Positions 1-8,539 are shown, numbered from the stretch's first letter. The stretch: 64,000 nucleotides of DNA from Natronobeatus ordinarius (GCF_024362485.1 NZ_CP101456.1:3410001-3474000), one strand, 5' to 3'. Notes: a model not told the origin generated them from the letters alone. Translations and numbers: made by a program.

Positions 1-728
1 CCCTGCTCATTGGCAATACTCACCATTGCGGTCGCCTCCACTGCCATGATTTGATCGATCACGTTGTCGGAGTGTCGTTCGCGTTCGTGGTAGCCAATAG
101 CTGTGTGAATCCCACTCTCGAGTTGTGATTGGTCACCGGTATCAAGGCCGCGAGCAAACGCAAGAACTGCTTCTCCGTACTGCCGGTGGGGTTCGGGCTT
201 CTTATTATTGATCGCTTCAAGTGATTTAAGATCGTCTTGGTCGAGCCTATCCAACATCGCTCCCACGAAAGTACGGGCAAGATAGTACTTGTCTGGTTTG
301 AACACGATGTCGCCCTCGACAGCTTCAGTGCCTTCTTTGGGATCAAGATTGAAGATCTGTGAGGCTGCATCTTTCGCCGCTTCGAACGTTCTTGCACAGG
401 CAGCCGCATACACTCTCTCCAACAACGTCATCGGCACCCTACGGTACGAGGTCGCAAACGGTTGCATCTCAAGCGCAGCAGTCGCTGCTTGTCCGAAGTT
501 CTCGGCTGCCCGGTCAAACCAACGGCGGGAGACCTCGATTTCTCCGTTATACACGTGACAAATAGACAATCTTTGACATTTAGCTGCGACGCCGCGATAC
601 GACGAGGCAATCCTGTGATCGACGACATCGCCCCTCTGGAGGCGGTCCAGCCGCTCTTCGACCCGCGAGGGCGTCGACTCGATGATTCCTTGCACTTGTT
701 TTCGCTGGCTCTCTGTGAGGGATATCAT
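1..728 (-). CDS. Immunity-like helical protein, paralogue 2 (3' end outside window)
   Basis: An open frame runs from ATG at 728 off the window edge with no stop (242 codons seen). The product is mostly helical. Its C-terminal half aligns by eye with the neighbour at 840-1601: 'YGEAVLAFARGL' here against 'YGKAILTFTCGI' there, then a Gly-Ile/His-rich helix, then 'VEATAMV' against 'PQATALL'. By that match only about 20 residues are missing. The layout resembles the Imm49-type immunity families found in haloarchaea, but that name is inferred from memory of the family. Position downstream of a nuclease-like gene fits an immunity role. Base composition is more AT-rich than the housekeeping genes further on, suggesting an accessory island. 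Confidence 0.7.
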   Translation of the reverse strand, partial: MISLTESQRKQVQGIIESTPSRVEERLDRLQRGDVVDHRIASSYRGVAAKCQRLSICHVYNGEIEVSRRWFDRAAENFGQAATAALEMQPFATSYRRVPMTLLERVYAAACARTFEAAKDAASQIFNLDPKEGTEAVEGDIVFKPDKYYLARTFVGAMLDRLDQDDLKSLEAINNKKPEPHRQYGEAVLAFARGLDTGDQSQLESGIHTAIGYHERERHSDNVIDQIMAVEATAMVSIANEQ

Positions 729-839
729 GAAGTGGGTTCACCTGCTTGGAGTTCGACGGCCGTTACCTGATCGGCCCCAACGATGCCGGGGATGCTGATG
801 TCGTACTCGGACTACTTAGCTGTCTAAACGTTCGATCGT

Positions 840-1601
840 TTAGCTCTTTGATGTGCTTGCTCGAACGAGTTCCATTGGTATGAATTCACTTTCGAGCTGG
901 ATTTCGTATCCTTTCCAGAGAGTGATAATGAGTAGAGCGGTCGCTTGTGGGGCCATAACACGTTCGACAACATTCTCCTCATTTGAAGATTGAGAATGGT
1001 ATTTCAACATAATACGTATTCCTTTTTGTATTTGGTCGACATCTTTGTCTCGAATACCGCATGTAAAGGTTAAGATTGCCTTGCCGTATAGAGCATGAAT
1101 CTCTGGTTTTTCTTCATTGACTGCAGCAAGCCCACTAAGCAACCATTCACGAATATCGTCCAAGACAGCGTCTGCTAAACAACCCGAAAAATAATACCGG
1201 TCATCGTCAGAGTCGCCTGGTTCGACATCCACTGTTTCAATTATTTTAGTGACTTCTCGAGCGAATTCCTGTACCATGTCCGGATCACCAGCGAGAGAGG
1301 CGTTGTACAGGCCACGGGCCAGCGTGAGCGTAGATGGAACTGTCACGTTACTCTCTTCAGCACTTCGTCGATAGTATTCTGCTGCCCTCCGAAAGTGGTC
1401 TCGTGCCTGTGCTATCCGATCTACGTATACAGACAATATGACAGAATTAGTATATTTTCTTGCTAGTCCGGAAAAGAATGTAGGGAGGTTTTCTTCGACT
1501 TTCTCTTCCTTGTATAACCTTTCGTGTTTCCTAGCCCGGGATTGATATCGCTGAAGCTGTTCGATCGCGCGCTCGTGTTGTTGTTCTGTGAATTCAACCA
1601 T
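840..1601 (-). CDS. Immunity-like helical protein, paralogue 1
   Basis: About 253 residues, helical, no signal peptide or membrane segment, so probably cytoplasmic. I prefer ATG at 1601, four bases after the TAG of the nuclease-like gene, which implies translational coupling; a start at 1631 overlapping that gene is possible. It is homologous to the truncated gene at 1-728, so two related copies sit directly behind the candidate toxin. Resembles Imm49-like proteins; function is inferred mainly from context. AT-rich for this genome, with rare-for-halophile codons, suggesting acquisition. Confidence 0.75.
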   Translation of the reverse strand: MVEFTEQQHERAIEQLQRYQSRARKHERLYKEEKVEENLPTFFSGLARKYTNSVILSVYVDRIAQARDHFRRAAEYYRRSAEESNVTVPSTLTLARGLYNASLAGDPDMVQEFAREVTKIIETVDVEPGDSDDDRYYFSGCLADAVLDDIREWLLSGLAAVNEEKPEIHALYGKAILTFTCGIRDKDVDQIQKGIRIMLKYHSQSSNEENVVERVMAPQATALLIITLWKGYEIQLESEFIPMELVRASTSKS

Positions 1602-1605
1602 TGTT

Positions 1606-2265
1606 CTATTCACTTGCCGCCAATTCGACAACGGTTACCTTATCTACCCCGGCAACGTTCTCGAGGCTGACATCTGTGTCATCACTTTGGGGCTCCTGTA
1701 ACGTTCTGTGACTTGCTCCATCGACATCTCTCACTAGCACGACCTCCTTGGTGATGCTGTTGGTGGCAATTGCGGTATCTATCTGGTCTACGAGTTCCGA
1801 ATCGATCTTATTCTCACTTTCCAACTTTTCGAGGCTATTTCTGATCCAGTCATTATGTAGTTGAGCGTCACCGTCGTACGCATCCGTATCCAAGAGACTT
1901 TTTCCAACGGCCTCGGTACTGGTCACCGTTTTGGCTTCAACGATGAGCCACTCGTCACTGACACTGTCGTAGGCGATTATATCCGGACCGATTTCGGAGG
2001 CGTCACCCTCGTCGAAACCGTCTACGGGCCATTTAACCTCGTAACCCCGCTCTTCGACGAGTTCGACGCTGATGTTCTCACCGAGGCTGCCATCCGTGAT
2101 ATCACTCGGGTTATCAGCATACGTCTGAATCACGGCGTCCGGGTCATCGGCACACAGGAGATTCGTCTCGACGGGATTACTCGTTCGCTCGAACGTCCCG
2201 AGGAACGCCTTGTACTCACTCGAGGCAGCGACAAATTGGTCGCGCTCGGTGGAGTCGACCGTCAT
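1606..2265 (-). CDS. PD-(D/E)XK-type nuclease domain, candidate toxin C-terminus
   Basis: The 219-residue frame shows the signature order of a restriction-endonuclease fold: a helix with 'GE' at 62-63, then 'GPDIIAYD' (Asp95), then 'WLIVEAK' (Glu110, Lys112), then a helix containing 'QLHNDWI' (135-141). The ATG at 2265 lies inside the end of the preceding gene. Translated upstream of that ATG, the frame reads haloarchaeal-like acidic protein (PAARDEADVDM) back to about 2300, which suggests the domain was originally continuous with the upstream gene. Followed at four bases by a candidate immunity gene. Probably the catalytic part of a polymorphic-type toxin; a stand-alone enzyme is possible. 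Confidence 0.65.
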   Translation of the reverse strand: MTVDSTERDQFVAASSEYKAFLGTFERTSNPVETNLLCADDPDAVIQTYADNPSDITDGSLGENISVELVEERGYEVKWPVDGFDEGDASEIGPDIIAYDSVSDEWLIVEAKTVTSTEAVGKSLLDTDAYDGDAQLHNDWIRNSLEKLESENKIDSELVDQIDTAIATNSITKEVVLVRDVDGASHRTLQEPQSDDTDVSLENVAGVDKVTVVELAASE

Positions 2266-3295
2266 GTCGACGTCGGCTTCGTCGCGTGCAGCGGGTCTCT
2301 TGCTCTAACTCCTCAACGAAGTAATCGACTATCTTATCACCGGTTGTGCGAACGACGATCTGGAGGCTTGCCTCAGCGATTCGGTAGATTTCGTATCGGT
2401 GATATGGATCGTTCGTGATGACTTCGTCGGGTTCGTCCTCGATTGTGTCCTCAATTTCTTCTTCGGAGACCTCCTCGTGCTCGTCACGTTCCTGATTGAC
2501 TTCTTCGCTCGCTTCCTCGGCGACCTCCTCTCTCTCGATAGCCTCTTCAGCGAAAACGAGAGTTCCATCGTAGATCCAGAGGATGACCTCCTGCTCGCCG
2601 ATCTCGTTGCTTATGACGTACCATCCCTCGCCATCATCGTGGATAATCTCGTCGACGTTTTCGAACGCCTGATCGAGCTCGCTAGCAGTGAGGCCTGTCG
2701 TCTCTTCGATGTACGCTTCGCCAAAGCCACGGTCGAACTCGCCCTCGGAATAAACAGCCCCGCTGGGGAGCGTGATCTCGAGGCCTTCCTCCGGAGGCTC
2801 CCACTCACCGGCGGGCGGCGTCTTGGGCATCGGCCGCGTGTTCGTGCCGATCACCTCGCCCTCGAGGGTCTTGGCCTCCATCGTGTAGAGGCCGTACGCC
2901 GCGAGGGCAGGGGTACCGACCCCGATGACGAAGGGGGCCCCGGCAGCGACCGTGGTGGTGATCGCCGGCGTCGCTACCTTCGTTCCTCCACCGAGGATGA
3001 CGTGCTTGGGGGTCGCCGTTGGCGCGACTGCTGCGACGATCGCCCCGGTTCTGCCGTCCACCTCGAGCTCTCCGGTTTCGATGTCGAGGCTCGTAACGAC
3101 GGTATTCTCGTCCTCGTCGGTTACGATCAGGACGACTTCGTCTGCCGTCGGTGCGTTTCGTCTGACGTCTTCACGGGAAAGCGAGAAGTGAGCCGCCTCC
3201 CACTCGTCTTCTTGCTCGAAGACGCGTTTCGTCTCGTTCTGCCAGACCGTCTCGCCGTCACAGAGTAGGCAGGTCTCGTCGAATCCCTTCATCAC
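2216..3295 (-). CDS. CxxC protein with acidic stalk, likely pretoxin region
   Basis: 359 residues. Near the N-terminus is 'CLLCDGE' (a CxxC knuckle), then a Gly/Ala-rich hydrophobic stretch (roughly 95-135) that could enter a membrane, a mixed region with 'GWYVISNEIG', a highly charged Glu-rich coiled segment (about 255-300), and a final globular part. The last ~24 residues are Arg-rich and look like out-of-frame translation, whereas the next gene's frame continues sensibly. Dropping one base in the GGG run at 2293-2295 (plus strand) would fuse the two into one protein of about 560 residues. Start GTG 3295 or ATG 3292; coding-like residues continue upstream in frame to about 3400, so the true start is uncertain. 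No confident family. Confidence 0.55.
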   Translation of the reverse strand: MMKGFDETCLLCDGETVWQNETKRVFEQEDEWEAAHFSLSREDVRRNAPTADEVVLIVTDEDENTVVTSLDIETGELEVDGRTGAIVAAVAPTATPKHVILGGGTKVATPAITTTVAAGAPFVIGVGTPALAAYGLYTMEAKTLEGEVIGTNTRPMPKTPPAGEWEPPEEGLEITLPSGAVYSEGEFDRGFGEAYIEETTGLTASELDQAFENVDEIIHDDGEGWYVISNEIGEQEVILWIYDGTLVFAEEAIEREEVAEEASEEVNQERDEHEEVSEEEIEDTIEDEPDEVITNDPYHRYEIYRIAEASLQIVVRTTGDKIVDYFVEELEQETRCTRRSRRRHDGRLHRARPICRCLE

Positions 3296-3384
3296 TTCGA
3301 TCGTCTCGATCTCGCCTGCTGCGCCAGTTGGACGCCCCTCGACTGAGATATATCCCGGCGGAAGGGTCTGTCGAAACGAATGCG

Positions 3385-5832
3385 TTACGTATGCATCTCC
3401 GGCGGCGTCGTTTCCTCGAGCGGCGCCGGGTCGACCGAATCGATGAAGCCGTCACCGGACGTGTCCGCTCGCCACGGATCGGTCCCCCACACCATCACTT
3501 CCTCGTAATCCGTGAGACCGTTGTTCGCCGTATCGAGCAGGGCCGGATGCGCAACCGCATCGGTCACTCGAGTCTCCAATTTCGTCTCGCCGTCCTCGGT
3601 GAATACCCGGTATTCTACGTCGATCGTCTCGTTGTCCGCTAGCCCGTCGCCGCTGGTGTCTCTCGCAACCGGATCGATGTTGATTCTCGGGAGGTCAGAA
3701 AGAGCTCCATAATATCTATCGAATAATCTGGGTATCACTGGGTTCGCTTCGGCAACCGCATCGGGGATTCCATCACCGTTCGTGTCGCGGAGTGTCGGCT
3801 CCGTCCGGTTGTCGGCAACCCGTTCGAACGTGTCGGGGAGATCGTCGGCGTCTTCGACGTGATAGTACTCACCACCGGTGATCGACGCGATCTCCTGGAG
3901 TTCCTGTTCGTCGATACTGCTCCCCAATCCGACGGTACTGATTTCGACGTCGTTGTCGGCTGCGTCTTCGGCAATAGCGATCGGATCCGGTCCACGATTG
4001 GTATACCCGTCGGACAGGAGAATGATCACCGACGACCGGTTCTCCCAGCCGTTCGATTCGAGCTCCTCGAGCCCGATCGTAAGCCCAGCACCCGTGTTCG
4101 TTAATCCGCCGGCCGACAGTTCGTCGATGCTGTCGTTGAGCGCATCGTGGTCTGTGGTCAATCCTTCGATGAGTGATGCTCCCGTGGAATAGCCGACGAG
4201 CCCAGCCTGCTCGTCTTCGGCCAGGGCAGCGACGAACCGCTGTGTCGCCGTCCGGGCGTTTCGGATCCGCGCCCCACTCATCGACCCACTCTCGTCGACG
4301 ACGAACACGAAGTCCGCCTTCGCGATCGGTTCGCCGCCTCCGTCGTCGCCGTCTGCGAAGTGGCGATCCTCGAGGGTGATCGTCTCGGTGAGGTAGTCGT
4401 CCCATCGCTGCTGGTGGAACACCGAGAAGTACGAGAACGACTCGACCGTGGCCGTTGCCGTCCTCGCCTCCGGATCGATCTCGGTCTCGAGTGGCTCCCA
4501 GCCTGACGAGTCGGATTCATCCAGCGTGTACACGCTGAGATTGTCGGTGTCTTCGACGCCGTCAGCGAGCGGGATCGTCACCGTCGCTTCGTCGATCGGG
4601 GTACGATTCTCGATGCGGACGACCGGACCTGCCTGGAAGTCGTGGTCGGAGTCGGGCGTGTAGTCGGCGATCTCGACGTCGTCGTGGAAGAGTCCGTCGC
4701 CACCAGCTTCGACGGTCACACCGGACTTCTCGTCTTCGATCTCGACTTCGGCGTACTCGTCGGGGGCTGGTCGCTCGGGGACGACGTCGCCGTCGTCGAC
4801 CTCGAGGATGAGCGTCTCCTCGACGCTTCGGTCAGGGTGACGCGTGGACGTCGCGGTGATCGTCAGCGTGCGATCCTGGACTTCCGGGCCCAGGTCGACG
4901 TGGATCACCCCGTCCGCCGAGCCGCCGGGGAGCAGATCCGCGAACAGGTCGATCGTTTCGGTTTCTCCGTCGTCGTACACGACGCTCAGCTCCTCGTAGG
5001 CGTACGGACGAACGTCGGTGACTGACACGAGTACTGGAGTCATTACTGTTCCGTCCTGTTCGATTGCCATCTGCTCCGTCAGCGTCAGCTCAGGCTCTGT
5101 ACTGTCTGCGATAGGATCTAGCGCCGCATCGGCGTGCCGCCAGGCGTTCCGGTAGTGGAGTATCGCGTTTTTGCCCGAAGCGGAATCGCCCCGCTCCATC
5201 GCATCGACTGCATTACCGAGCGCACTTTCGGCTCGCTGCTCTTGGCCTGGCGTCTCGAACTCGTGGTCCGTGACGGTCTCGTACGCCGTTCGAATCTCGA
5301 GGCGGGCGCTCACGTTACTCGCCTCAACCAGCGTGGCTCGCTCATCACTGAGGTCGGTACCGGTCTCGGCCTCGAGGTGGCCGAGACGCTCGTGAGCGTC
5401 TCGCAGGTGCTCGAACGTCTCTTCGGACTCGGCTAGCGTGGCTTGCCGATACGTCCCGGTCGAAGCGTTTATCGACGAGACCGCCTCGTCACGCATGTCG
5501 GCGGCGTCGCCTTCGAGGTCGAGTGCCTCGAGTCGATCCATACCGTCGAACAGCAACTCTGCAGTGAAGTTCACCTCCACGTCGGGAATCGGGACGTTTG
5601 CATCCTCACCACGATCGTGGCCGGGGGAGCCATTGCCTTGCTGTCCATTTGGTGGGCCACCAACGTGACCCACCAAACTGCCGGAACTGCCCGGTTGACT
5701 CCCCTCTAGAACCGGCACCTGGTGTTCTCCCGCCGTATCCAATCCGTTCGCCAGTGCTGGTGTGGCAACGAGCGACGTTGTCATCAGCACCGCAAAGAAT
5801 ACTGTGGCTGCCTTGCTGAGCGCTATACCCAT
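3385..5832 (-). CDS. Secreted vWA domain protein with calcium-binding repeats
   Basis: 815 residues. An N-terminal signal peptide (hydrophobic 7-28, 'TPALA' cleavage region) directs secretion. A helical region (about 90-230) and beta-sandwich segments (230-490) follow. The vWA domain starts near residue 505 with the MIDAS motif 'DESGSMS' (about 511-517), then 'TNTG' and 'LLSDG'. The C-terminus carries four thrombospondin-type-3-like Asp-rich repeats near residues 680, 724, 766 and 789 (DTNGDG, DTSGDG, DTANNG, DTSGDG), a known Ca2+-binding fold in archaeal surface proteins. It lies upstream of the CxxC and nuclease genes on the same strand (90-base gap), so it may be the delivery or display part of the same system. 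Its own promoter is divergent from the regulator gene at 5944. Confidence 0.85.
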   Translation of the reverse strand: MGIALSKAATVFFAVLMTTSLVATPALANGLDTAGEHQVPVLEGSQPGSSGSLVGHVGGPPNGQQGNGSPGHDRGEDANVPIPDVEVNFTAELLFDGMDRLEALDLEGDAADMRDEAVSSINASTGTYRQATLAESEETFEHLRDAHERLGHLEAETGTDLSDERATLVEASNVSARLEIRTAYETVTDHEFETPGQEQRAESALGNAVDAMERGDSASGKNAILHYRNAWRHADAALDPIADSTEPELTLTEQMAIEQDGTVMTPVLVSVTDVRPYAYEELSVVYDDGETETIDLFADLLPGGSADGVIHVDLGPEVQDRTLTITATSTRHPDRSVEETLILEVDDGDVVPERPAPDEYAEVEIEDEKSGVTVEAGGDGLFHDDVEIADYTPDSDHDFQAGPVVRIENRTPIDEATVTIPLADGVEDTDNLSVYTLDESDSSGWEPLETEIDPEARTATATVESFSYFSVFHQQRWDDYLTETITLEDRHFADGDDGGGEPIAKADFVFVVDESGSMSGARIRNARTATQRFVAALAEDEQAGLVGYSTGASLIEGLTTDHDALNDSIDELSAGGLTNTGAGLTIGLEELESNGWENRSSVIILLSDGYTNRGPDPIAIAEDAADNDVEISTVGLGSSIDEQELQEIASITGGEYYHVEDADDLPDTFERVADNRTEPTLRDTNGDGIPDAVAEANPVIPRLFDRYYGALSDLPRINIDPVARDTSGDGLADNETIDVEYRVFTEDGETKLETRVTDAVAHPALLDTANNGLTDYEEVMVWGTDPWRADTSGDGFIDSVDPAPLEETTPPEMHT

Positions 5833-5851
5833 AGGAAATTTAACACTCTGG

Positions 5852-5861
5852 CATTATATCA
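5852..5861 (-). promoter_or_regulatory. TATA box of the vWA gene
   Basis: Read on the minus strand this is 'GATATAATGC', centred about 25 bases before the ATG at 5832, the usual distance for a leaderless haloarchaeal transcript. It sits in an AT-rich island. Confidence 0.55.
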
Positions 5862-5875
5862 AACTTCCTGCAAGT

Positions 5876-5903
5876 GCAGTATATGATAATATTGCAATAC
5901 TGC
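5876..5903. repeat. Inverted repeat in divergent promoter region
   Basis: GCAGTAT (5876-5882) and ATACTGC (5897-5903) form a perfect 7-base inverted repeat with a 14-base AT-rich spacer. It lies between the divergent vWA gene and the regulator at 5944, so it could be an operator for that regulator. Confidence 0.45.
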
Positions 5904-5943
5904 CCGTCGCCGAAGGTGAGAGAGAGGGGCGGCGCTGAGCGAA

Positions 5944-6906
5944 GTGAAACTGGACTTCTCCCCTGGTTACGTACCCGGTTCACAACGCCGTGAACTGCGG
6001 AAAATCGTGGAAAGTGTTAACAATGGTGGGTTCCTTGGACGGATCATGTCTCTCGGTCCACATACTGAAAAACAGATCCAGCTTCTCGTCGAGGCTCACA
6101 ATCGTACCATCCTGGACGTCCTTGACGAGACGGATCCTCCCCTTCACGTTACGGAGTTGGCGGACCGGTTGGTGTCCCGTAACGTGACAGTGGTCAACGC
6201 CGAAACGTACGACAAGCAGGTCGATCGAACGACCATCAGACTCCACCACGAACAGCTCCCGAAACTGGATGAGGCGGGGCTCGTTGCGTACGACCGCGAG
6301 GAACATCTCGTTACTCCTCGAGCGGTGACGCCGCCCGACGTAGACTGGCAACACTGGGCGGGACTCGACGACGTTGTCGCACACCTCTCGGCCAGTCACG
6401 ATGGTGAGGGGAATTCGATCGGGGTGATCCAGGGACGTGAGTCGATCATCCAGTACGAGTGTCAGCTCAGTGATGGTGCGGCGGAGGAGCTGTTCACGAT
6501 GTACGTCAGCACCGATCTCTTCGAAGACGAGTGCGTTCGGCGGGCGAAGAACGCAATCGCTCGAGGAGTGACGATATACGTCGGTTCGCAGAACGAGGCG
6601 GTCCGGGAGGTCAGTCGAGAACACTTACCGGAAGCGACCATCTGGGTGCCCCAACTCGACTGGTTGAACACGCCGACGTATCCGCGGATCGGCCGACTCG
6701 TCCTCGTGGATCGACGGAGCGTCGTGCTCGCTATTCTCGAGGAACCGCCGTCCAGCGAAGCACCCCCCGAGGAGACGGCTCTCGTCGGTACCGGCGAGGA
6801 CAACCCGCTCGTCGTCCTCGTTCGTGAGTTGCTCGGCCCGCGGCTTGACCACCTCGACCACCAGAGCGACAGGTTCCTCTCCGAATTCCCTTCCAACAAT
6901 GACTGA
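5944..6906 (+). CDS. TrmB-like transcriptional regulator
   Basis: 320 residues starting at GTG 5944; no better ATG is evident nearby, although ATG 6047 is possible. Residues about 45-130 form a winged helix of the haloarchaeal DUF7344 kind (arrangement 'NRTILDVL' ... 'ELADRL' ... 'HEQLPKLDEAGLV'). Residues 165-265 resemble the C-terminal sensor part of TrmB-type regulators ('RAKNAIARGVTIYVG' then 'RLVLVDRRSVVLAIL'). Its stop overlaps the next gene by 8 bases, indicating co-transcription. Divergent from the vWA gene with an inverted repeat between them. Function as a DNA-binding regulator is inferred from the fold; the ligand is unknown. Confidence 0.75.
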   Translation: MKLDFSPGYVPGSQRRELRKIVESVNNGGFLGRIMSLGPHTEKQIQLLVEAHNRTILDVLDETDPPLHVTELADRLVSRNVTVVNAETYDKQVDRTTIRLHHEQLPKLDEAGLVAYDREEHLVTPRAVTPPDVDWQHWAGLDDVVAHLSASHDGEGNSIGVIQGRESIIQYECQLSDGAAEELFTMYVSTDLFEDECVRRAKNAIARGVTIYVGSQNEAVREVSREHLPEATIWVPQLDWLNTPTYPRIGRLVLVDRRSVVLAILEEPPSSEAPPEETALVGTGEDNPLVVLVRELLGPRLDHLDHQSDRFLSEFPSNND

Positions 6907-7225
6907 CGACACCAGCAGCGACGGGCACGGCCCCGACGTCTCGCCACCGGATTCGAGCATCGTCTACGAGAACGACGAGGGAGTGCGTCCCAGCGAAGCC
7001 GTCGTCCGTGCCGTCGCATCGGTGACCAACACGGCAGTGCTCGATCTCGACCCGTTGTATGACGTCATCGATCCCGACCATCTCGATGGGATCTGCAACC
7101 GTACGGACCATAGCAACGCCCGCGAGGAGCGGTCGATTACGTTCCGTTTCAATGGGTGTCTGGTTACGGTGAACCAGCAGACGGTTCACGTTCAAACGGC
7201 GGTTGATCGAGCGACCGACGGGTGA
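6899..7225 (+). CDS. HalOD1 output domain protein
   Basis: 108 residues from ATG 6899, overlapping the regulator's stop codon. After a short acidic Ser/Asp-rich leader, the protein has the HalOD1 pattern: 'VVRAVASVTNTAVLDLDPLYDVIDPD', split here at a predicted strand, followed by 'ITFRFNGCLVTV' and 'VHV'. HalOD1 is a haloarchaeal domain often found next to response-regulator or HTH proteins and presumed to be an output module. Its biochemical role is not known. Translationally coupled to the upstream regulator. Confidence 0.8.
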   Translation: MTDDTSSDGHGPDVSPPDSSIVYENDEGVRPSEAVVRAVASVTNTAVLDLDPLYDVIDPDHLDGICNRTDHSNAREERSITFRFNGCLVTVNQQTVHVQTAVDRATDG

Positions 7226-7309
7226 ACGAGCTGTGGGCGTTCTCCCGTCGTCTCTGTAAGCGCCCGGATCGTCTCCTCCAACACCACATCAGTCGGCGAC
7301 TCCCCTCGC

Positions 7310-8197
7310 TCAGTAGTGCCAGGGGAACGCCGAGAAGTCCGGGTCGCGCCCTTCCACGAAGGCGTCTCGGCCCTCCTTCGCCTCGTCGGTCATGTATCCC
7401 AGCCGGGTGGCCTCGCCCGCGAACACCTGCTGGCCGACGAAGCCGTCGTCGGCCATGTTGAACGCGTACTTGAGCATCCGCATCGCGTTCGGGCTCTTCG
7501 CGTTGATCTCCTCGCCCCACTCGAGGGCGCGCTCCTCGAGTTCCTCGTGGGGGACGACTTCGTTGACCATCCCCATCTCGGCGGCCTCCTCGGCGGCGTA
7601 GGTCTTCCCGAGGAAGAAGACTTCTCGAGCCTTCTTCTGGCCGACCTGGCGGGCGAGATACGCAGAGCCGAAGCCGGCGTCGTAGCTGCCGACGTCGGGG
7701 TCGGTCTGGAGGAACTTGGCGTGTTCTTCGCTCGCGATGGTGAGGTCACAGACGACGTGCAGCGAGTGGCCGCCGCCGACGGCCCAGCCGGGGACGACGC
7801 AGACGACGACCTTCGGGATGTGGCGGATGAGTCGCTGGACCTCTAAGATGTGCAGGCGCCCCTGTTCGGACGCCCGTTTCTCGTCGCCTTCGTACTCGTA
7901 GCCCGCATCCCCCCTGATGGTCTGGTCGCCGCCGGAACAGAACGCCCAGCCGCCGTCTTTCGGCGACGGGCCGTTGCCCGTCAGGAGGACGCAGCCGACG
8001 TCGGTCTGGCGTTTGGCGTGGTCGAGCGCGTCGTACAGCTCGTCGACGGTTCCCGGCCGGAAGGCGTTTCGCACCGCGGGGCGATCGAACGCGATCCGGA
8101 CGGTGCCGGAGTCGACCGCCCGGTGGTAGGTGATATCGCGGAACTCGAGTTCATCGACCGGCTCCCACCGATCCTCGTCGAAGAGTTCTGAAACCAT
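7310..8197 (-). CDS. menB: 1,4-dihydroxy-2-naphthoyl-CoA synthase
   Basis: 295 residues from ATG 8197. It is a crotonase-fold enzyme that closes the naphthoquinone ring in menaquinone synthesis (o-succinylbenzoyl-CoA to DHNA-CoA). Diagnostic features are 'AFCSGGDQ' with the CoA/oxyanion-hole Gly residues, 'GWAVGGGHSLH', and the conserved end 'FSAFPWHY'. Length is normal for MenB. A longer open frame upstream overlaps the promoter of the divergent gene at 8390 and is not coding-like. menF-menD lie 2 kb away on the same strand with three other genes between. Confidence 0.95.
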   Translation of the reverse strand: MVSELFDEDRWEPVDELEFRDITYHRAVDSGTVRIAFDRPAVRNAFRPGTVDELYDALDHAKRQTDVGCVLLTGNGPSPKDGGWAFCSGGDQTIRGDAGYEYEGDEKRASEQGRLHILEVQRLIRHIPKVVVCVVPGWAVGGGHSLHVVCDLTIASEEHAKFLQTDPDVGSYDAGFGSAYLARQVGQKKAREVFFLGKTYAAEEAAEMGMVNEVVPHEELEERALEWGEEINAKSPNAMRMLKYAFNMADDGFVGQQVFAGEATRLGYMTDEAKEGRDAFVEGRDPDFSAFPWHY

Positions 8198-8354
8198 GGT
8201 CTGGGGTCGGGTCGACGGCCCCAAATAGGTTCCCGTCGGCGGCGGCTCCGTCGCCAGTTCGCCGCCACCGCCGACGCCTCCGACCTCGGCGTCCAGTCGG
8301 CCGAGGTCTCGCCTCGAGTCGTCGCTGGTGGCCAGGCGGCTGTGGCTGCCCCGG

Positions 8355-8364
8355 AAAAATTTAA
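8355..8364 (+). promoter_or_regulatory. TATA box for the 49-residue membrane protein gene
   Basis: 'AAAAATTTAA' centred about 30 bases before ATG 8390 and embedded in GC-rich sequence, as expected for a leaderless transcript. Confidence 0.6.
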
Positions 8365-8389
8365 GTGCTACCGAATGCCACATTCGCGT

Positions 8390-8539
8390 ATGGCTACAGT
8401 AGAGCCGATCTCGCTCGAGGAAGGGAAAGACCTCACGCGCAAGACGATGATCTTCGTCATCGTCTGGTCGCTGATCTTTCTCGTCGCGGCGGTCGTCCTG
8501 ATCCTGTTCGGCGGCGGATTGATGGGCATCTTCGTCTGA
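8390..8539 (+). CDS. Small single-span membrane protein
   Basis: 49 residues from ATG 8390, chosen because the TATA box sits at the right distance. A charged N-terminus ('EEGKDLTRK') is followed by one transmembrane helix of about 25 residues ending 'GGGLMGIFV'. Function unknown. Divergent from menB. Similar tiny membrane proteins recur in this window (17578, 43453). Confidence 0.7.
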   Translation: MATVEPISLEEGKDLTRKTMIFVIVWSLIFLVAAVVLILFGGGLMGIFV

